A stretch of DNA of 9,181 nucleotides from Eubacteriaceae bacterium (lineage in GTDB: Bacteria; Bacillota; Clostridia; Eubacteriales; UBA1433): contig JAAZOI010000274.1 in assembly GCA_012797825.1 (NCBI GenBank), positions 1 to 9,181 on the forward strand. Direction: 5' to 3'. A program made the position numbers and the translations under genes. Below are positions 5,894 through 9,181 of the stretch, piece after piece; the stretch's first letter is position 1, and each line of letters starts with the position of its first letter. The notes beneath the pieces were generated by a model that was not told the DNA's origin, made no database searches, and worked only from the letters and a program-made list of their open reading frames with translations.

Positions 5894-7024
5894 ATGAAAG
5901 CATTAGTGTATGAAGGAATAAAAGATGTACAAGTCAAGAATGTGGAAGACCCTAAAATTATAAATGATGATGATGCGATAATAAAAGTAACGTCAACCGC
6001 CATTTGCGGCTCTGATTTGCACCTTATTCACGGCATGATACCTAATATGCCAAAGGGATTTATATTAGGGCATGAAACGATGGGAATTGTCGAAGAATGC
6101 GGCAAAGATGTTAAGAAAATAAAAAAAGGCGACAGGGTAATTGTTCCGTTTCCCGTATCATGCGGACACTGCTGGTACTGTGAGCACGGGCTTTGGAGCC
6201 AATGCGACTTATCTAATCCGAACGGAGAAGCCGGAGGAATATTAGGATACAGCAATACATTCGGAGGTTATGACGGAGGACAGGCGGAATATCTAAGAGT
6301 TCCTTATGCAAATGTAGGCCCTACACACGTGCCTGAAGAACTAACGGATGAGCAAGTGTTATTTCTAACAGATATATTGCCGACATCTTATTGGGGGGCA
6401 GAAAACGGTGGCGTAAAAAAAGGCGATACAGTAATTGTATTGGGAAGCGGACCGGTAGGCCTGCTTACAATGAAATGGGCATGGCATTTTGGAGCAGAAA
6501 GAGTAATAGCAGTCGATTATCTTCCGTACAGACTTGAACATGCAAAAAAATACAGTAAAGCGGAAGCAGTTAATTTTGAAGATTTTGATGATACGTCAGA
6601 ATATTTAAAAGATATTACTAAAGGCGGCGCGGATGTTGTAATTGACTGCGTGGGAATGGACGGGAAAATGACCGCGTTTGAAAAAGTCGAAACACTGCTG
6701 AAATTACAGGGAGGTTCTAAATCAGCTATTGAAATGGCCGCCGGCTCTGTAAGGAAAGGCGGTACTGTTCAGCTTGTGGGAGTATACGGTGCAAGGTACA
6801 ATATGTTTCCGCTGGGCGACTTTTTTGCAAGAAACATAACATTAAAAATGGGGCAATGTCCTGCTCATGCTTTTGTTGATCCAATATTAAATTTAATAAG
6901 TGAAGGAAAATTCGACGCGACAGATATTATAACGCATAAACTATCTTTGGATAAAGGGTCTCACGCGTATGAAATATTTGATAAAAAAGAAGATAATTGT
7001 ATAAAAGTCGTATTAAAGCCATAG
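5894..7024 (+). CDS. Zinc-dependent alcohol dehydrogenase, formaldehyde-dehydrogenase-like
   Basis: A 376-residue medium-chain dehydrogenase. Catalytic zinc ligands: Cys38 in A-I-C-G-S-D-L-H, His60-Glu61 in G-H-E, and probably Asp160 in L-T-D-I-L-P-T. Structural zinc cysteines are 90, 93, 96 and 104 in C-G-H-C-W-Y-C-E-H-G-L-W-S-Q-C. The Rossmann loop is G-S-G-P-V-G (184-189), and Asp208 at the end of the second strand (A-V-D-Y-L) indicates NAD rather than NADP. The G-H-C-W-Y-C cluster and the L-T-D-I-L-P-T-S-Y-W-G segment are typical of the glutathione-independent formaldehyde dehydrogenase/dismutase branch. Substrates in this branch include formaldehyde and other aldehydes or alcohols, so the exact one is open. 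AGGAG lies 6 bases before the ATG. It is a single gene, divergent from the catalase, ending at the hairpin shared with birA. Confidence 0.9.
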   Translation: MKALVYEGIKDVQVKNVEDPKIINDDDAIIKVTSTAICGSDLHLIHGMIPNMPKGFILGHETMGIVEECGKDVKKIKKGDRVIVPFPVSCGHCWYCEHGLWSQCDLSNPNGEAGGILGYSNTFGGYDGGQAEYLRVPYANVGPTHVPEELTDEQVLFLTDILPTSYWGAENGGVKKGDTVIVLGSGPVGLLTMKWAWHFGAERVIAVDYLPYRLEHAKKYSKAEAVNFEDFDDTSEYLKDITKGGADVVIDCVGMDGKMTAFEKVETLLKLQGGSKSAIEMAAGSVRKGGTVQLVGVYGARYNMFPLGDFFARNITLKMGQCPAHAFVDPILNLISEGKFDATDIITHKLSLDKGSHAYEIFDKKEDNCIKVVLKP

Positions 7025-7029
7025 AAAAT

Positions 7030-7064
7030 AAGAAAGATTAAAAATATAATTTTTAATCTTTCTT
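7030..7064. terminator. Long perfect AT-rich hairpin between convergent adh and birA
   Basis: Sixteen bases (7030-7045) pair perfectly with 7049-7064 around a 3-base ATA loop. On the plus strand it starts 5 bases after the dehydrogenase stop, and its right arm is U-rich and followed by more U-rich sequence. On the minus strand its first arm encodes the last three residues and the stop of birA. It is probably a bidirectional terminator, although its stem is AT-rich and the T tracts are interrupted. Confidence 0.65.
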
Positions 7065-8024
7065 TCTTATTGTTATTTCTCCCGAAAACAAAGTCTCAAT
7101 CTGTCTGCTTTCATATTGTACAACAAGTCCTCCGTTGTCCGCGATATCTACTGCTTTTGCATTGTGCCAGATATTATTTCTAAAAAAAACTATATCTTGT
7201 CCGATGACAAAAGAGTCTTCTTTGTATTCATTTAAAAATTCTCGGTATACAAAATCTTCGCTTATATCAAGCATCTGATTTATAACTTCAGCTATCAGAC
7301 GATTTCTTGTTATGGGAGGTTTAACACCTGCATAAAGTGAGCCCGCCGTCTGCATAAGTTCGCCTGAAAATTCTGTCTTGAAGTTTATGCCAATACCTAC
7401 AACTACGCTTTCGACCATGCCTGTCTCGCAATTTGTAACGGCTTCAGAAAGAATGCCGCATATTTTTTTATCTTTATAATAAATATCGTTAAGCCATTTA
7501 ATTTTTGTTTTTAAACCGCACGCGCTTTTTATCGCCCTGCACACGGCGACAGCGGCAGCGGTTGTGAGCAGCACTGCATTTGAGGCATCCGTTTTTGGAC
7601 GAAGAATAAAACTCATATATATTCCGGAGCCCGCGGGCGAGTAAAAGCTTCTGCCCATTCTTCCTTTGCCTTTTGTTTGCGTTTCCGCAATTATTACGCT
7701 TCCGTGAGGGCAGGATTCGAGCGCTTTTAATTTCGCTTCATCGTTTGTTGAACCGATTGTTTTATATACAATTATATTGTTGTTTTTATAATTTTCTTTT
7801 AAAAACGGTGTAATGCCTTCTTTTGAAATTAAATCATTATCCTTTGATAACTGATAGCCTTTATTAGTTACGCAGTGTATAATATAGCCCTCATTTTCCA
7901 AAGCTTTTATCGCTTTCCAGACAGCGGCGCGTGAAACATTCAGCTCTGAGGCTATCTGTTCGCCTGAGATAAAATTGCTTCTGTTTAATTCAAGTATTTG
8001 CAAAACCGATTGTTTAAGCGGCAT
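7053..8024 (-). CDS. birA: Bifunctional biotin-[acetyl-CoA-carboxylase] ligase and biotin repressor
   Basis: A 323-residue class II biotin protein ligase. Residues 1-60 form a winged helix-turn-helix (I-S-G-E-Q-I-A-S-E-L-N-V-S-R-A-A-V-W-K, 19-37) that binds the operator. The catalytic domain shows G-S-T-N-D-E (91-96), the biotinyl-AMP loop K-G-K-G-R-M-G-R (118-125), K-W-L-N-D-I (176-181; most relatives have Pro at the Leu) and G-I-G-I-N (210-214). A C-terminal SH3-like domain follows (about 270-320). It makes biotinyl-AMP, charges carboxylase carrier domains and, as holo-repressor, binds BirA boxes. The ATG at 8024 lies 2 bases after the bioY stop. GAGGT (plus 8031-8035), inside the last codons of bioY, lies 6 bases before it, so the two genes are translationally coupled. 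The DNA-binding domain and the BirA operator before bioY make autoregulation very likely. Confidence 0.95.
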   Translation of the reverse strand: MPLKQSVLQILELNRSNFISGEQIASELNVSRAAVWKAIKALENEGYIIHCVTNKGYQLSKDNDLISKEGITPFLKENYKNNNIIVYKTIGSTNDEAKLKALESCPHGSVIIAETQTKGKGRMGRSFYSPAGSGIYMSFILRPKTDASNAVLLTTAAAVAVCRAIKSACGLKTKIKWLNDIYYKDKKICGILSEAVTNCETGMVESVVVGIGINFKTEFSGELMQTAGSLYAGVKPPITRNRLIAEVINQMLDISEDFVYREFLNEYKEDSFVIGQDIVFFRNNIWHNAKAVDIADNGGLVVQYESRQIETLFSGEITIRKKD

Positions 8025-8026
8025 TT

Positions 8027-8587
8027 TTATACCTCGTTATATAAATTTTTTACTATAGGAAGAAGTTTAAACCCAATAATTGATGCAAGGACGCTTTTAA
8101 GTAAATCTCCCGGCAAGAATATAAGACATCCCATTTTAATAACATCCATCAGGCTTAAATTTAAATTCATTATAACATTTAAAATTAAATACATATAAGG
8201 AAGTCCGAAAATATATATAATTATGCTGCCAAGGAGTGATGCTAAAAATATGTATTTAAAAGAAAAAATATTTTTAGCATATAAAAACTTGCCTATAGCA
8301 TATGAAGCGAATATAAATCCGATTAAAAAACCGAAGCTTGGCTTTAAAAAAGACTGAAGACCACCGGTAAAACCTGAGAAGACAGGTATTCCTATAAGTC
8401 CAATAGAAATGTAAATAATCTGCGACAGGGAGCCAATTTTAGGGCCAAGCAAAATTGCCGCAAGAATTACTATAAATGTCTGCAAAGTAATCATAACAGG
8501 CCCCGCGGGAATAGCGATAAAAGCTCCCAGCGCGGTAAGTGAAGCAAATAGGGATGCAGATGCCATTTGTTTAATTGTGATTTTCAA
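8027..8587 (-). CDS. bioY: BioY, substrate-binding (S) component of the biotin ECF transporter
   Basis: A 186-residue integral membrane protein with about six hydrophobic helices (roughly 8-27, 31-49, 52-69, 82-100, 111-138, 153-178). BioY-type motifs include T-L-Q-T-F-I-V-I-L-A-A-I-L-L-G-P-K-I-G (34-52), G-I-P-V-F-S-G-F-T-G-G-L (66-77), P-S-F-G-F-L-I-G-F (83-91) and F-L-P-G-D-L-L-K (157-164). It captures biotin at the membrane, alone or with shared EcfA/EcfT subunits, which are not in this window. The start is taken as TTG at 8587-8585 because AGGAG lies 7 bases upstream. A longer frame from TTG at 8611 would run through the operator and the ribosome binding site. It is the first gene of a two-gene bioY-birA operon under a BirA box. 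Confidence 0.93.
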   Translation of the reverse strand: MKITIKQMASASLFASLTALGAFIAIPAGPVMITLQTFIVILAAILLGPKIGSLSQIIYISIGLIGIPVFSGFTGGLQSFLKPSFGFLIGFIFASYAIGKFLYAKNIFSFKYIFLASLLGSIIIYIFGLPYMYLILNVIMNLNLSLMDVIKMGCLIFLPGDLLKSVLASIIGFKLLPIVKNLYNEV

Positions 8588-8594
8588 TATACAA

Positions 8595-8599
8595 CTCCT
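8595..8599 (-). promoter_or_regulatory. Ribosome binding site supporting a TTG start for bioY
   Basis: AGGAG on the minus strand lies 7 bases before TTG at 8587. No ATG follows at a usable distance; the next in-frame ATG is seven codons in, with no site of its own and at the start of the first membrane helix. Confidence 0.7.
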
Positions 8600-8634
8600 A
8601 TTGTAAACCAAAATATAAATAATAGTTTACAATA
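8599..8634. promoter_or_regulatory. BirA operator (biotin box) of bioY-birA
   Basis: TATTGTAAAC (8599-8608) and GTTTACAATA (8625-8634) form a perfect 10-base inverted repeat with a 16-base spacer. This is the known TTGTAAAC-N14-16-GTTTACAA architecture of BirA sites. It lies between the bioY promoter and the ribosome binding site, touching the latter, so bound BirA would block transcription. Confidence 0.93.
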
Positions 8635-8651
8635 ATTATCAATTTTGTCAA
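8624..8651 (-). promoter_or_regulatory. Probable promoter of bioY-birA
   Basis: On the minus strand, a perfect TTGACA (8651-8646) is followed after 16 bases by TAAACT (8629-8624), a weak -10 that lies inside the upstream arm of the BirA operator. The -35 is convincing; the -10 assignment is uncertain. The overlap gives a direct way for BirA to exclude RNA polymerase. Confidence 0.55.
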
Positions 8652-8687
8652 TAAATATTTATTAACAACATTTTCAATAAATAAACG

Positions 8688-8716
8688 TTGAATATAAAAT
8701 ATTAATTTGGTATTAT
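8688..8716 (+). promoter_or_regulatory. Promoter of the D-aminoacyl-tRNA deacylase-like gene
   Basis: TTGAAT (8688-8693) and TATTAT (8711-8716) are separated by 17 bases, a sigma-A-type arrangement. The start would fall near 8723, giving a short leader before GAGGT at 8735-8739 and the ATG at 8746. Confidence 0.55.
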
Positions 8717-8745
8717 ACTTTTTAAAAAATAAATGAGGTATCGCA

Positions 8746-9181
8746 ATGAGTATAAAGAAAGCCATATATTATTTCGGCACTAATATAGATATAGACCCGG
8801 TTGCCCCCAGAGTTTTTTTACAGCTTGAAAAGCTTGATAAAAAGCTTGAAAAGACAGGCTTGACAATTGACGGATATGACGTGTTAAAACATACAGACGG
8901 AAAAGGGAATGAATTTTATTTCGCGAGAACAGACAGAGTAATTTGGCATGATATAAAATTTTATATGCCGATTATGAACGAGCATTTCTCTGATTTTGAT
9001 TTCGGAGGACTTGTAACATGGCATGAGGGCGGAAACGCTCCTGATAAAATATTTACAATACATTCCGCCGGAGACGTGCTTACCGGTAATTTCGGACCTG
9101 CCAATCCTTTAAATATGCGCAATCTGCTTCTATCACTTGAAAAGAATAGAGCAAACAGTACGCTTACAGATTACAGTGTGA
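8746..9181 (+). CDS. DTD2/GEK1-type D-aminoacyl-tRNA deacylase-like protein, 5' part
   Basis: An open frame starts at ATG 8746 (GAGGT 6 bases upstream) and runs off the window after 145 codons with no stop. The segment F-A-R-T-D-R-V-I-W-H-D (63-73), then G-L-V-T-W-H-E-G-G-N-A-P-D-K-I-F-T-I-H (88-106), a G-D-V-L-T-G-N-F-G stretch and M-R-N-L-L-L-S-L resembles the order of conserved parts in archaeal DTD2. There an S-R-H-S-S region precedes an L-T-x-H-x-x-G-N-W-G region and a helix. DTD2 frees D-amino acids from mischarged tRNAs using zinc. The archaeal R-H-S-S is W-H-E-G here, so this is a divergent relative if the match holds. The assignment is from memory of the family, not a search, and the C-terminal half, with further conserved histidines, is not in the window. 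Confidence 0.58.
   Translation, partial: MSIKKAIYYFGTNIDIDPVAPRVFLQLEKLDKKLEKTGLTIDGYDVLKHTDGKGNEFYFARTDRVIWHDIKFYMPIMNEHFSDFDFGGLVTWHEGGNAPDKIFTIHSAGDVLTGNFGPANPLNMRNLLLSLEKNRANSTLTDYSV

Noticed and set aside
8588..8611. Longer bioY frame from an upstream TTG
   Set aside because: It would translate through one arm of the BirA operator and through the AGGAG that serves the TTG at 8587; the added residues do not look like BioY.

Overview
The window is AT-rich, densely coded bacterial chromosome. Several traits point to a low-GC Firmicute, most likely a clostridium. These are AAGGAG-type ribosome binding sites, a perfect CIRCE heat-shock operator, a BirA-type operator in front of a bioY-birA pair, and a manganese catalase/CotJC-type protein. 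No plasmid, phage, IS, CRISPR, rRNA or tRNA signature was seen. All ten complete genes end in TAA or TAG; none ends in TGA.

Layout, left to right. (1) 1-2578, plus strand: a tightly packed nucleoside-metabolism operon. It holds the 3' end of an MtaD-type adenosine-like deaminase, a trimeric purine nucleoside phosphorylase, a uridine-kinase-like P-loop kinase fused to an N-terminal domain I do not recognise, and an HD-domain phosphohydrolase. (2) 2579-5077, plus: a heat-shock unit. A sigma-A-like promoter overlaid by CIRCE drives htpG (Hsp90), then a NimA-like flavin-binding protein, and ends at a GC hairpin. htpG is broken by one in-frame TGA (3667-3669) in place of a conserved glycine; the rest of the gene is intact. 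(3) 5120-5803, minus: a manganese-catalase family protein, convergent on the same terminator. (4) 5894-7024, plus: a zinc-dependent, formaldehyde-dehydrogenase-like alcohol dehydrogenase, divergent from the catalase. (5) 7053-8587, minus: bioY (biotin ECF S component) and birA (biotin ligase/repressor), two bases apart, preceded by a perfect BirA operator. (6) 8746-end, plus: the 5' part of a gene resembling archaeal/plant-type D-aminoacyl-tRNA deacylase (DTD2), with its own promoter.

How the parts work together. The first operon can turn methylthioadenosine, S-adenosylhomocysteine or related nucleosides into inosine-type compounds, then into a base plus a sugar phosphate. The kinase and the HD protein would act on neighbouring nucleosides or nucleotides. 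The biotin unit is a self-contained circuit: BirA charges biotin enzymes and, when biotin is plentiful, should shut off the importer and its own gene. No biotin synthesis genes lie here. The points most worth a second look are the interrupted heat-shock htpG, the unknown kinase-fused domain and the DTD2-like gene in a bacterium.
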